DNA from: Diaporthe sp. PMI_573
Taxonomy: Eukaryota > Ascomycota > Sordariomycetes > Diaporthales > Diaporthaceae
DNA length: 64,000 nt
Reading direction: 5' to 3'
Assembly (NCBI GenBank): GCA_021399435.1
Contig: JAJTUP010000009.1
Span: 1,426,001 to 1,490,000, forward strand
A program made the translations under genes and the position numbers. This document shows, in pieces, positions 12,364 to 22,555 of this stretch. The first letter of the stretch is position 1; the number at the start of each line of letters is the position of its first letter. The notes under the pieces are model-generated. The model worked only from the letters and a program-made list of their open reading frames with translations, was not told the DNA's origin and made no database searches.

Positions 12364-13029
12364 TAGGGCATCCCTACAAAGTTGAAAGTCTTTTTGGAAC
12401 AGAGAAAGGCATTTCAATGATCGAATTCTTTTTGTGATATTTCCCCCCTCGGAGTTTGGATAATTGGCATTTGCACGTTTCACATATATATCCCGGCCAC
12501 GGAGCAATTGGCGGCGACCTCGAAAAACCGTTGAGCATTTCTTCTTGTCACCTTTTGGTGTGGCGCTTCTCTAATTCTCTACCCCTGTTCACACCACCCA
12601 GGACTTATTCTCGCGTCCCTGGATGGTCTTTATAAACCACTGTGTCTTTGGCAGCTTTTCGTGTTCTTCTCACAGGCATTTGGGAACGGAAGCCGAAGAT
12701 GATGAGTTTTGATTCGGCCAGCAGAGCTGGTTCCGTTTGTTGCTTTATTTTATGGGTGATGGGCCTTTCTTGCCTGCGTGACGATGGGGTTTGAAAGAGA
12801 GAGAGCGAAGCTCATAACTTAACCCGGTGTCTTGCATGAGCACCTAATACATTTAGATGTATATTGGGGTAGAGCCGTCCCTGGAGACAGGGCATGGCAA
12901 TGAAAAGACCAAGAAAATCTTCTGAGAAACCAGGACCGGTTTTATGCCCGTAATCACTCTACCGCAAGCGCAGACTGCAAAACACCGTTCTTTTGAATTT
13001 CGGCCAAGGCCCGAGAGACATGCGTCGCC
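12364..13029. other. convergent intergenic region
   Basis: Shared 3' flank of the Pin2-like gene (plus) and the small Cys-rich gene (minus). It is T-rich and holds no recognisable feature. Confidence 0.5.
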
Positions 13030-13848
13030 CTATCGGCGTCCCCTGCACTCCCCTCTCAAACTTCTCAGAGTCCTGGTGGCCCAGTCTCTCCTGAAATACA
13101 GCACCTCGACCTTGGGGGCGAATCGAACTCGTTTCTTGTTGCCCGCCGTGCGACGGCCCATCGTCCTTCTCGGGTATTCGCCGCAACCATTCGACCAAGA
13201 AGACAAGCCGCCCCGGGGTAAACCACCGGACCTGCTCCCAGCGTCAGGGGAAAAGTGAGGAGGCTTGAACGGTCCGTACTCTCCCTTCTGTTCCCGGGTC
13301 ATACTACGGTCCATGCCCTCGCCGTCACCCTCCTCGCCGGAAACCCTCTGAGACCCCTCGGTCAGGACATCTCCATCGCCAACCCCGATTCTCATCGCGC
13401 GCGCAAATGCCTCAGATAGCGGACACCGACCGGTGCCCTGCGCCGCCGTGGGCACCGGGTATGTCGACTCAGCAGGACCCGGCCGCGGCACAGATATGCG
13501 CTGCGTGGCAGAAGAGTGGCAGTGATTCGGAGAACCCCCCGTCGTCCGTACTGCTGATCCCTTGTTCTTCTTCCTCCGGGCTCCCGATTCGTCCCTCCTC
13601 GTGCGGTTGTTGGACCGGGCGCCGCCGCCACCGTCAGCAAACCAGAAATTGACCCTTCTGCACGCATCACACAGCTCGTCACGACAGACGAAGACGCCGC
13701 GCTCGCGGCCGTTGGTCACGCATGGCCGTGTGTAACTCGGGGTCGGGTGAGAGACGGTCGGCTCGTGGTGGGTGCTGCGTGGGCAGAGGGTGGTGGTTGA
13801 GGTGCGGTGGGAGCAGCGGCTGAAGTGGGTTGTGGTTGTGTAGCACAT
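13030..13848 (-). CDS. hypothetical Cys/His-rich N-terminus protein with an RVxF-like C-terminus
   Basis: Single open frame of 272 residues from the first ATG (MCYTTTTHFSRC). I do not recognise a named family. The N-terminus MCYTTTTHFSRCSH plus a later CRDELCDAC cluster resembles small Sordariomycete proteins that start MCY and carry spaced Cys/His pairs, which may bind zinc. The middle is low complexity and basic. Near the C-terminus, KKRVRFAPKVEVLYF fits the RVxF docking motif of protein phosphatase 1 regulators. The frame extends upstream to a TTG at 13914, but no ATG occurs there. Codon use looks less biased than in neighbouring conserved genes, so the 3' part could be a chance extension. 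Confidence 0.5.
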   Translation of the reverse strand: MCYTTTTHFSRCSHRTSTTTLCPRSTHHEPTVSHPTPSYTRPCVTNGRERGVFVCRDELCDACRRVNFWFADGGGGARSNNRTRRDESGARRKKNKGSAVRTTGGSPNHCHSSATQRISVPRPGPAESTYPVPTAAQGTGRCPLSEAFARAMRIGVGDGDVLTEGSQRVSGEEGDGEGMDRSMTREQKGEYGPFKPPHFSPDAGSRSGGLPRGGLSSWSNGCGEYPRRTMGRRTAGNKKRVRFAPKVEVLYFRRDWATRTLRSLRGECRGRR

Positions 13849-14416
13849 CGTGGCTGGGGTTTGTTTCCTCCGTTTCTGCTGCGGACCGAGACTCTTCTGA
13901 AAAGATCGCTGCAATTGTAAGACTTCGTCAGTTGATTTACTAGGGGAGTCTCAGAATTGTCAATACCAACTTGAATTCGAGGTACTCTGGGATCCAGATG
14001 TACACTGTGCCCATGCATGAGATCGGGGGCACAGGGCAATGTAGTCGTGTATCTCTGTGCCTGTTGAAACCAAGATTGGTGTCTGCTCATTATGGGTTAT
14101 TGTTCGCGATATGTGTACGCAGTGTCGAGAATTCACTGTCCTAGGGTGTGATATGGTGTCTTCTTTGTGTGAATAGACATAGTGAATCACTTTGTCTAGG
14201 ACTGCTACTGTGTCGAGCGGGCTTGAACTGACCCCTAGGTTAATGGCGCCTTGGAGTCACAGTCCTTTCATTGTCACTTGGGTGAACATCCAACTTGATA
14301 TTTGATGACTTCTTACAGGGTTGGCATGTAAGGATTTGTGTCGTCCTTCATCTATACAAATATGTACTCAAACAGAAATATCAAAAAACTCCTTGCCATG
14401 CATATGCTCTCAAATT
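13849..14416. other. AT-rich intergenic region
   Basis: Upstream sequence of the gene at 13030-13848 and 3' flank of the laccase-like gene. It is clearly more AT-rich than its surroundings and contains no supported gene. Confidence 0.5.
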
Positions 14417-16562
14417 TCAGGGGTCATCTCCAAACTGCCCATACCATATACTATCCTTGGGCGTGGAGCCCTTCTCGAGCTCATCTATAGGCGCCTCACA
14501 CAATTTCTTGTTCTCCTCTGGTATCGTCCAGTTCCTCATCAGATCAAGTCTAGATGCAAATTGCATCGCCATGCCCGCTTCCGCATGCCAGATCATATGG
14601 CAGTGAAATAGCCATACTCCTGGGTTATCTGCAATAAAACGGACCAAAGTCCACCCAAAGGCCTCGATGGTCGTGACATCCCGCCGAACAGGGTTTGCGA
14701 TAATGGTGTTATTGCTAGGGTCAGTTAGGCCTTGGCCTTCGTCCTGGAGACCTAGCTGCTGGTATCCCGGGAAGTATCCGTGTCCTGACGCCAGGATGAA
14801 CATCTGCGCGCCGTGCAAGTGGAAGGGGTGGTTGCCCTCGTCGAAATTTTGGAGTATCAAGTCCACCACTTCAACTCCGTCCGAGCTGACGACCAGCTCG
14901 TTCTTGATGTCAAATGCTTCGCTGTTGACACCCTCCAAGTTGAACGTCGTGTTGGCGCTGTTCAGACCATCCACCAGCCGATGAAGTGTTGGGGACTGCA
15001 GCTGCGGCCGGTATGTGCTCTGGTTCACGAAGCCCCGCTCCAGGCGCCAGTCACCGATTTCCAGGTTCACGCGCAAATACCACGAGTGATGTGCAAACTC
15101 CGGTGCAGGTCTCGCAGGCAGGGGCTTGTACGTGTCGGGTGCCTTGTCCTTGCAGATTACCGTGAATTTTCCGCTGTCGTTGTTGGTGGTAGGAAGGACA
15201 GCCTGGCCTTGGGATTCAGTCTCGGGCGCTGGTGAGTTGTAACGGATGACCGCCTGCGCCGTAGCGACGCCATCGTCGGGAAGAACGTTCTCAGCGAAGC
15301 AGTGGTTAATCATACGTGCCCGTAACCAATACAGATTGGAGGGGTCGGTCTGGTTAGCCGAGAGCACGAGACTATAGCGCTGGCCGGGTCCAACGAGTAG
15401 GGTTGAGTCGGACAGAGGCTCGACGGTCACTCCGTCGACTTCTGTCACGGGGAGGTCGGTATGTCTGTCGACGCTGACTTCGAACCAGGCAAACCCGCCG
15501 ACATTTATCACTCGAAGCCGGTGGTTCTTGTTCGGCGCCAGGTCAAATGATGGTATAAGTGCGGATGAGGCGTCACAGTGGCGATTCTGGTGCAGAGAGC
15601 AGTCCACCTTGTTCGCTCCATTGATCAAGGCTCCGTTGGGTGTTGGCGATTCCTCGCTTCCAGGAGAGAGCGTCTTCCTCAAGAGGCCATCAGATAGATC
15701 GTGGTACCAGTCCTGCACCATGACCACACGGTCTGAGTCGTACGCGATGGGTTGAGCGTCCCTTTCCTCCTTGGAGAGGACGATCAGGGGTCCAGCCAGG
15801 CCATCTAAATTCTGAGCAGCTTGATGCCCGTGATAAAAGACTGTAGGAATCAGTATCTTGAATGAACGCATGTGTTCTGGTCAACTTACATGAACCAGCT
15901 TGACCGTTCACAACGAACTCATAGCGATGCGACCGGCCCGGGGCGATTGGGCATTGTGTGACCCCAACGGTTCCGTCGTTCCAATTCGTGCCGTTCTGGA
16001 AGAGACCGTGCCAGTGTATGGCAGTGGCATTCTTCGCCTCATTCACCACGTTGACCACGACGGTATCCCCTTCGTTACATACAATCATGGGCCCCGGAAA
16101 CTGCCCATTTATCACCATCATCGGCCGAAAGACTCCATCCGGGTTCGCGGTGATGTCTGAAATGACCCAGTGATACTCGCGCACCGTGGGAGGCGCATCG
16201 TAGTCCCAGTCGGGGTCGATAATGTAGTCAGACGATGGACGACGGAATGTGCTGAGTCCCTCGCCCGCTGTCTCTTCAAGGTAGAAGTAGTTCAGAGTGA
16301 CTGCCACGGCTGTCAGGATAAGAAGTCCGACCAGCCCGAATAAGCCCAGACGCCACCATCTCCTTCGTTGTTTCCGGGAACGGTCGTTGTCATGGTCATC
16401 TTTCAGCGCCTCCTCGTCGTCTTCCGACAAAAGACGCTCATGCTGCTCATCGCCTAGGTTTGGGGCCTTCTCATGGGCGATCTGCTCCTGCAGCTCGAGT
16501 TCGTCGCTGTCGCGGTGTTGGTTCGAGGGCGAAGACGAGCGGACCTGCTTGTAGTCGCCCAT
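14417..16562 (-). CDS. membrane-anchored laccase-like multicopper oxidase
   Basis: Two exons, 15890-16562 and 14417-15840, joined over a 49 bp intron in phase, give 698 residues. The first 70 residues are acidic and cytosolic (QEQIAHEKAPNLGDEQHERL), then a basic stop (RKQRRRWWRLG) and one hydrophobic helix near residues 75-95, predicting a type II signal anchor with the enzyme outside. Three cupredoxin domains follow. All four copper signatures are present: IHWHGLF, FFYHGHQAAQ (rebuilt across the intron), HPFHLHGAQMF and HCHMIWHAEAGM. The axial ligand position is Met, typical of low-potential laccases. It should oxidise phenols or similar donors with reduction of O2 to water; the true substrate cannot be read from sequence. 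The start is the ATG of MGDYKQ; the frame extends further upstream only through a TTG. Secreted ascomycete laccases have a cleaved signal peptide instead. Confidence 0.9.
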
Positions 16563-17554
16563 TTTGGGCAGCTGTGTAGTGGGAGCTACAGTTGCGCTCT
16601 GATCAAATAGCTCCAACGGCTGCCACTCTCATGTTTTCGATGAGGACCAAGATGGCCGTGCGGCTGAGCGGGCGTCAGAGTGTCAGAGTGTCAGAGGTCA
16701 AGTCTAAATCCCCCTATTCCTTCCAGACCGAGCCTTCTTACTTCTCGTCCGATCCCTGAAGACTTGGCACAAGCAACCGAGCCTCAAGGTGTGCTAGAAC
16801 CAGGCCCAGGGAGTCGAAGATATAGTTACTGGCATGCTGAACAGTTGATATCGTCACCCGGCCGATGAGAAGCCAAATAAGAAAAGTGACAGTTTCTCCT
16901 TGATCGACCAGCGTCGCCACCAGCCAGGGGGCCTGGCCTGACCTCGCGGATGCGCTGCAGGGATCATGCAGCGAGTGGGGCTCGGGGCAATCCCGTGGGG
17001 CCCCTAAATTCAATCCAACGTGGGACTCTGCATGACGGATAATTTGTTGCCAACATTCGAGCTTCACGCAGGGCCAAGAAAAAGATACCTAGTGAAAGTA
17101 TCGCATGGCTGATTTCCCCCACCTGGAAAGTAAAAAAGAAAATAGAATACACTATGTGTCGCATGGGCTTTCGCTTGACTTAACTGTCATCGCGTTGTGT
17201 GTAATTCCCCTTGCTGCGGCCTAGTCTGACGGAGAGAGACATACACCTTCTGTTGAGACGGTCTCTGGAAAGCTTTTATTGCTTGAATACGAGGGGAACT
17301 AAGGCCGATTACACAATCTGAAGTTCGATACTGTGGATTGAAGACTTCACTGGAATCGCCGACTGTAGGGTATAATCAAGTACCTACATACAGCTTCTAC
17401 TTGTTGAAAGCCCGGATGAGCCAAAGCTTGATTTAGAGGCCCACTAACTAGAGGTATCACAAACTTTTATTTTGATTGCCTATATATGTTGCTCCCTGTG
17501 CAAGCCACACTCAGATGATTATCACATCACGTTCTCCGGTGATGGCTGTCCACT
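16563..17554. other. intergenic, partly AT-rich
   Basis: Promoter side of the laccase-like gene, then an AT-rich stretch (about 17000-17500) beside the HET-domain fragment. No gene is supported. The drop in GC next to a broken gene may mark an old insertion or repeat decay. Confidence 0.5.
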
Positions 17555-18685
17555 TCAGATCCTCAGAACCTCTTTGTTTTCGTTCCCGTCCAGAACCCTG
17601 ACCTTGATGTCATCAGCCCAGTTGCTCCGAGCCCTTTTGATGGGGGCAATTCCCACCAAAAGACCTCGCAATACGAGATATCTGCTGATGATGGAAGAAT
17701 TGCTGCTGGTATCAAACTCCTGGATGGGGGCAAGTGGTTTCACGTCCGACGGCCAGACATGCTTCACCCTGCCAGGAACTGCCGCCCACGACCATGATGG
17801 TGCTACATATTCATGAGGCACTGACCAGGACGCTCTATCCCCTTCCGCCCACCACAACAGGCCTCGAAGCAGCTCTTTCGACCAAAGTCCTGATAGAGAC
17901 TCTCCCCAGTCGTGCTGCGAAGATCGAGAATATCTGTGAGCGAGGTTGAAGAAAGCTAGAAGTCTATCTGCCGGGAAAGTGAAGTCTTGGCTGGAGTACT
18001 CCTCCACAAAGTCGTACCAGTCGGACCGGCTTTCCGCTGTCCTTGGCCTTCTCCTCCCGTTCTCCCATCTAATTTCCTCCCTGCATTGCATGTACAGCTG
18101 AGAAGTTGGCATTGTGCACATCGCCTCTGCGCCTGGCGTCGAGTCTTCGTCGCCTTGAAGTACCAAGTTACGACAAGCATGTCCCGTGAATTGCGATGTC
18201 CATGGATGCAAATTTAGTAGCGACCTGTACTTCCATGCATCTGAGTACTGTGACACTCTTAGTCCCCGTGGGTCATTGTAGGCGTCCGTGCCGAGCCATC
18301 CAATGAAAACGTCTTCCGTACCGTTGAGACGGGTAGGTTGGAATCGTGGTGGTGTACGAGGGCACAAAACCTTGGTCTGAGCATCTTTGACGCCTGCCAC
18401 TATATTGATATCAGCGTTTGCGTAGTGGTCTGCCATCCTTGGTATTTCCTTAGTCAAATCGCCTAGAAGGTCATCGTGAACTATGCACAGATCATTGATC
18501 CACAAGTAACGAATTGCCAGAGCTTTTGTCACACGAACCACTTCCTGGAATGTGCGAGTCAAATCTTCGATTTTTATCCCATTTACCATTTCAGACAATT
18601 TTTCATCTTGTGGCGAACGTAGCAGAGAATTGAACGGCCCCCCGGACCACGTGAGGGTTGCAAATCCACAAGTTGCACCTTCAGC
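17555..18685 (-). pseudogene. 5'-truncated HET-domain (heterokaryon incompatibility) gene
   Basis: Open frame of 376 codons with no proper start. It begins just after an in-frame TGA at 18686-18688 and runs straight into HET-domain sequence. Family features seen: a degenerate opening FATLTWSGGPF where intact HET domains have a Y-x-x-L-S-Y/H-C-W-G block, then the central core IRYLWINDLCIVHDD, and a following IPRMADHYANADINIVAG. The first in-frame ATG (18587-18589) lies inside the domain. The N-terminal 60 or so residues usually preceding the LSYCWG block are missing. The divergent HeLo gene begins only 25 bp away, so no room exists for a promoter or first exon unless they overlap it. The C-terminal part (about 250 residues) is open and unbroken. 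HET-domain proteins trigger allorecognition cell death; this copy is probably inactive. Confidence 0.75.
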
Positions 18686-18710
18686 TCATAAATAGACCTG
18701 TCCGCCCATA

Positions 18711-19580
18711 ATGGAGGTTGCCGGTCTTGTCATTGGCGGAGTCAGCGTTGCGGGACTCTTCAACGCCTGTGTGGAATGTTTCGAGTATGTCCAAGTCGGC
18801 CGCGAGCTGGGGAAAAACTACCAAACGGCACTTCTGAAACTTGACCTTCTCAAACTTCGACTTTCCCGATGGTTCGCTGCTGTCAAAGACTTGGCCATTG
18901 CAGTACAAGCAGAAGATGAAATAAAAAAGGCGCATGATGTCCTGGGCCAGATCATCTACCTATTCGAGGAGACAGAAAAGCGGTCCAGGATGTTTGAAAA
19001 GCAGTCGAGATGTCCTGGTGAAAGCAGCGCAGAGCAAAATCTCGATTTGGATATTAACCTAGAGGCTATCCACCAAAAGATGAGGAACCTTGCACTCAAG
19101 CGTCAGAAGCAAAGCACCTTCACACAAAAGGCCAAGTGGTCTCTATACGAAGAAAAGCAGTTCAAGCGTCTGATCGAGGACATTGAACCTCTGGTCAAGG
19201 ACCTGGTGGAACTGTTTCCAGCCACGAAGGCCCAGGAACGTCAACTCAGCCTTGAAGAGGCCAAGGAGCTGCAGGCAAGTCCCGCAAGTGCAATCGAAAT
19301 GCTGCAGGTAGCCAACGAAGGCGAGGACGAACTACTCCAGGATTCCATCAGCGAGGTAATGGCTGGTCAGTCCAAGCACCAGTTCCTAAGCAATTCGGTG
19401 AAAGACGAAGCTCGTGCCAGGTATGGTGATGAGGTTGAGGGTGGGTCTGTATCTCCGGGAATCGGCAGCGTGTACCAGAAGAATATGGCGGAGGGCAAGG
19501 CCACTGTGCATTATGGAGATCACTACGGCCAGGGTCTATCTTCTCTTGACTTGATTCGGGAAAGGGAGAACCACTTGTAG
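18711..19580 (+). CDS. HET-S-like protein: HeLo domain plus HRAM-type amyloid repeats
   Basis: Intronless, 289 residues, the same length as Podospora HET-s/HET-S. Residues 1-220 form a HeLo domain: the N-terminal hydrophobic segment (IGGVSVAGLFNACVECFEYV, about 8-27), the LDLLKLRLSRW helix and the ALKRQKQSTFTQKAKWSLY block all align by eye with HET-S. Residues 221-280 carry two short pseudo-repeats, DEARARYGDEVEGG (about 232-245) and EGKATVHYGDHYGQG (about 261-275), that match the R1/R2 beta-solenoid repeats of the HET-s prion domain. In the known family, the amyloid tail is templated by a prion or an NLR partner and refolds the HeLo domain, whose N-terminal helix then inserts in the membrane and kills the cell. 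That role is inferred here. All neighbours lack an obvious NLR with a matching N-terminal motif. AATAAA lies at 19785-19790. Confidence 0.92.
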   Translation: MEVAGLVIGGVSVAGLFNACVECFEYVQVGRELGKNYQTALLKLDLLKLRLSRWFAAVKDLAIAVQAEDEIKKAHDVLGQIIYLFEETEKRSRMFEKQSRCPGESSAEQNLDLDINLEAIHQKMRNLALKRQKQSTFTQKAKWSLYEEKQFKRLIEDIEPLVKDLVELFPATKAQERQLSLEEAKELQASPASAIEMLQVANEGEDELLQDSISEVMAGQSKHQFLSNSVKDEARARYGDEVEGGSVSPGIGSVYQKNMAEGKATVHYGDHYGQGLSSLDLIRERENHL

Positions 19581-19784
19581 ACACCAGCGGAGGCTCTCTA
19601 TCACTAGCCCAGAACTTTGTTGATTTTCAGATGAGCAACAAGAAGAGCGGCCCACCACTGATGTCCTGCCTCAGAACCTACTGCAGCAAGCAGGCACCAG
19701 AGAGCCTTGATCACCTATGACAACCCCGGCTCTTGAGCACCAAAGACCAAGCATCTATCTAGAAGCAGCAAAAGACTTGAATCA

Positions 19785-19790
19785 AATAAA
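19785..19790 (+). terminator. candidate polyadenylation signal of the HET-S-like gene
   Basis: Perfect AATAAA about 205 bp past the stop codon in a locally A-rich stretch. Confidence 0.45.
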
Positions 19791-20051
19791 AATGATTCTG
19801 GGTTCCATAATTCTCATCCGACGTAGAAGCCTGCCACCGCTTTTTCGTCTCTACTCAGAGAGCAACCGATACTGAAAGCCTAGGTGCCTAGCAACTGAGG
19901 CCGGCTTGTGATTGTGAAGGCTAAAACTTAACAGCAGTGGCGGGGCAAGGCTCAGTTTCCAAGGATATCAATTCACCTCTGCCCTTCACCATTCACCAAC
20001 ACCTTACCATCTTCTTTCAGCATACTCTACAGCATTGGATACTGGCCAGCA
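19791..20051. other. promoter/leader of the BTB gene
   Basis: No gene. The last 90 bp before the BTB start is rich in C and T (CTCTGCCCTTCACCATTCACC), a common fungal leader composition. Confidence 0.4.
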
Positions 20052-20918
20052 ATGAACCAAAACCAGGACACCTTGGATTCTACGGAATCCAGCGCTTCCA
20101 AACCTGGTAAGATGGGCGGTCAAGACGATGCATCCACCAGCAAGAAGGTGGTAAAGTCCTCAGACAGCATGCCCCGTGTCCTTTGGTAAGAGCAACTCAC
20201 GGTCGTGCCTGACGGAGAAGATCACTCACATTCAAGCAGCGATTTTACCGACACCATCTCCATCAGAGTCAAGGACAAGTACTTCAACGTTCCTCGAGAT
20301 CTCCTGATCGCCAACTCGACCTTCTTTGACGAGGTGCTGAGCCACAGCGAGCCAAAGAAGTTCTTCCTTGTCCTCGATGACATTGACGCCGATCTCTTCA
20401 ACACCTTCGTCAACATGCTCTTCGAGTCATACTCCTCGACAACATTCAAGATCCGAAGTCGCAATGATCTGTCCCGCGGTCCACCTTGCAGATTCCTCCT
20501 GCGACTCTGGAAGCTATCGCACCGCTTCAACAGCCACAGAATGTGTCTCCTAGCAGAGGAGGCTTTGAAAATAAAGCACCTCGCCAAGCGCACTCCCAGT
20601 AACTGGGAGACATATTATGTCAATAACACCGAAGCCAATGTGCGCCAGCAACTTCTGAACATGCAGGAGTGCTACACCATTTGCAAGGATGAATCGATTC
20701 CCTTCGAGGAAGAATTTGTCACTGCTTGTGCGAACTGCCCTGGCCAGGTGGTGGCCGCTCACTTCGACCATCTCGATCCTGGCTTCAAGGCCGAGGTGGT
20801 GAAGAGCTTTGCGATTCGCGTGGCGGACCCGAATGTGGCCCAGAGAAAGTTGGTCCAGAGAAAGAGGGAGCATGAGGATGAGAGCGAATCCAAGGGTTTG
20901 AAGAAGAGACGGTCCTGA
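20052..20918 (+). CDS. BTB/POZ domain protein
   Basis: Two exons, 20052-20185 and about 20240-20918, give about 270 residues; the acceptor could also be at 20237, adding one residue. Residues 1-45 are polar (MNQNQDTLDSTESS) and lie in exon 1. The BTB fold follows with the fungal signature DTISIRVKDKYFNVPRDLL, ANSTFFDEVLSHSEPKKFFL and LDDIDADLFNTFVNMLF, then helices that in related proteins form the BACK-like region. The C-terminus is a basic tail ending KGLKKRRS that may act as a nuclear signal. Fungal BTB-only proteins of this kind are numerous and mostly uncharacterised; some act as Cul3 adaptors. The ATG at 20052 is preceded by a pyrimidine-rich leader and the donor is gtaaga. Confidence 0.8.
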
Positions 20919-21602
20919 AAAGTGTGCCAGAGCCAATGTGTCCAGGATTGAAGACAGAAACAAAAGGCTCTGCTACAGATCCAGATCGACAAAGGACAAG
21001 GGCAGAGGGAGAGATACAAAACTGAGGGGCAGTCGCTGACGAGATCGGATTGTCAAAGGGCATGGGGATGAACAACCTACTTCACGATGATTCAAATGGC
21101 ATCATTTCACGTGGTCGAAAATTCCAGGCACAACCGTGCATTGCATCCAGAAGGAGGATCCCTGGTGGCGGTAGACGTTCGCGCTCTGGTTGAATCGCAG
21201 AGACTGTCACAGATTGGATCAAGTACTGAAAAACCCAAACGATGACGCCAGAAGATACTGGTGACAAAGTCTGTAGAGCACAACAATGCTTCTCATTATG
21301 GGATGCAGACAAATCTAAGGTCACCTTGAAAGTAAACGTGAGAGCGAAGCGAAGTGAGGTTGTGGTTATGGGATGTCATCTGGCAATGCATCTTTCTGTT
21401 AGTGAATGCAATACGGCGCACTACAGATATGTGTTTAAACAGTACGTTGCGGCCCAAGGACGTCGATGTGGGGCATCGGCAGCACCTTGCAGCCATGCTC
21501 ACCAGCCTGGCCCCTGGTCAAAACACCAATCTTGGCCCTCCACAACAACCACTCTCTCAGCAGTAAACCTTCCAGCAAATCACGGCGAAGGAGACAGACA
21601 GC
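20919..21602. other. intergenic between BTB gene and lsm6
   Basis: No gene supported. It contains the 3' end of the BTB gene and the upstream region of lsm6. Overlapping frames on both strands have no recognisable domain. Confidence 0.5.
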
Positions 21603-22007
21603 ATGGAGAACGGTGCGCCACAAAACGAGGGCAGGGATCCGTCCGGATTCCTTAGCCAAATCATTGGTAACGCGGTGACCGTCAAGCTCAACTCTGGCGT
21701 CGTTTACAAGGGTGAGTGGAACAGAGGCCTGCTGGATTTGTCGTTGCCTCCGGGCTCATACCCGTCGTCATCATGTGCAGATGCTGACCACCCGAGGCAG
21801 GCGAGCTTCAGTCCGTCGATGGGTACATGAACATCGCGCTCGAGAAGACTGAGGAGTACGTCAATGGCCAGAAGAGGCGGTCTTATGGGGACGCTTTCGT
21901 GAGAGGCAACAATGGTAAATCGAGCAGACCTAATCACGATGAGCACTTGACAAGATCGACCGGCTGACCGAGTCCACCTAGTCATGTACATCTCTGCCGA
22001 CTCGTAG
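21603..22007 (+). CDS. lsm6: U6 snRNA-associated Sm-like protein LSm6
   Basis: Three exons (21603-21711, 21801-21914, 21982-22007) join to 82 residues. Sm motif 1 reads FLSQIIGNAVTVKLNSGVVY, crossing the first intron at GVVYKG-ELQSVDGYMN, and motif 2 includes the RGNN-VMYISAD block split by the second intron. This is the standard LSm6 length and sequence. LSm6 is part of the Lsm2-8 ring, which binds the 3' oligo(U) of U6 snRNA in the nucleus, and the Lsm1-7 ring, which promotes mRNA decapping in the cytoplasm. The last exon has only 26 nt. All splice sites are canonical and phases agree, so the model is firm despite no long open frame. Confidence 0.95.
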
Positions 22008-22555
22008 TGCAGACCTGCTTGAATGACGCGATGGACCTGTCGTTGTGAGCGGGTCGCTGCTTAGGGAACCGCCGGGGCGAACCGGACGTGTGTCGGTTTA
22101 AAGATCTCAGACTGATGTTGGGGGGCTCTACGACCGGTCGCGATGTCGAGAGTGGGATTGAACGGCGGGCAGCGGTGGTCGAGGCCATGGATGGGGGTCA
22201 GGGTGGGCAGGAGCCTCGCAGCCTGTCTTCGGAAAGGACTGTCTCCCTCGCATCAGGCCATGTACGGCCAGTTGACCATGTTGGAGCAGTCCTGAGGTGA
22301 ACAGGCCTTTCATGATACCAAAATTCTCGAATACAGACCTAGATGTCTTCATTCTCGCCTCTCAATGCACTTTTACTCGGGCGTCCCCGTAGCCGGCGTT
22401 CTGTACCAAGCTTCTGCTCACTGGGCATGACTTTGTCTAGGGTGTTCTTCCCACAACCACCAATCCAAGGACGGAGGCATTCCTTGATGCAGTTCGGTCT
22501 CATCACGAAGGGCTGTCCCCCCTGTAGCAACACAACCCTAATCACCGACAACACC
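22008..22555. other. convergent intergenic region
   Basis: 3' flanks of lsm6 (plus) and the methyltransferase gene (minus). No feature recognised. Confidence 0.5.

Noticed and set aside
16563..16616. Longer N-terminus for the laccase-like protein from 16616
   Set aside because: That start would be a TTG codon; the ATG at 16562 has a good context.
18587..18589. Using the in-frame ATG as a true start of the HET gene
   Set aside because: It lies inside the HET domain, and clear HET-like sequence continues upstream of it.
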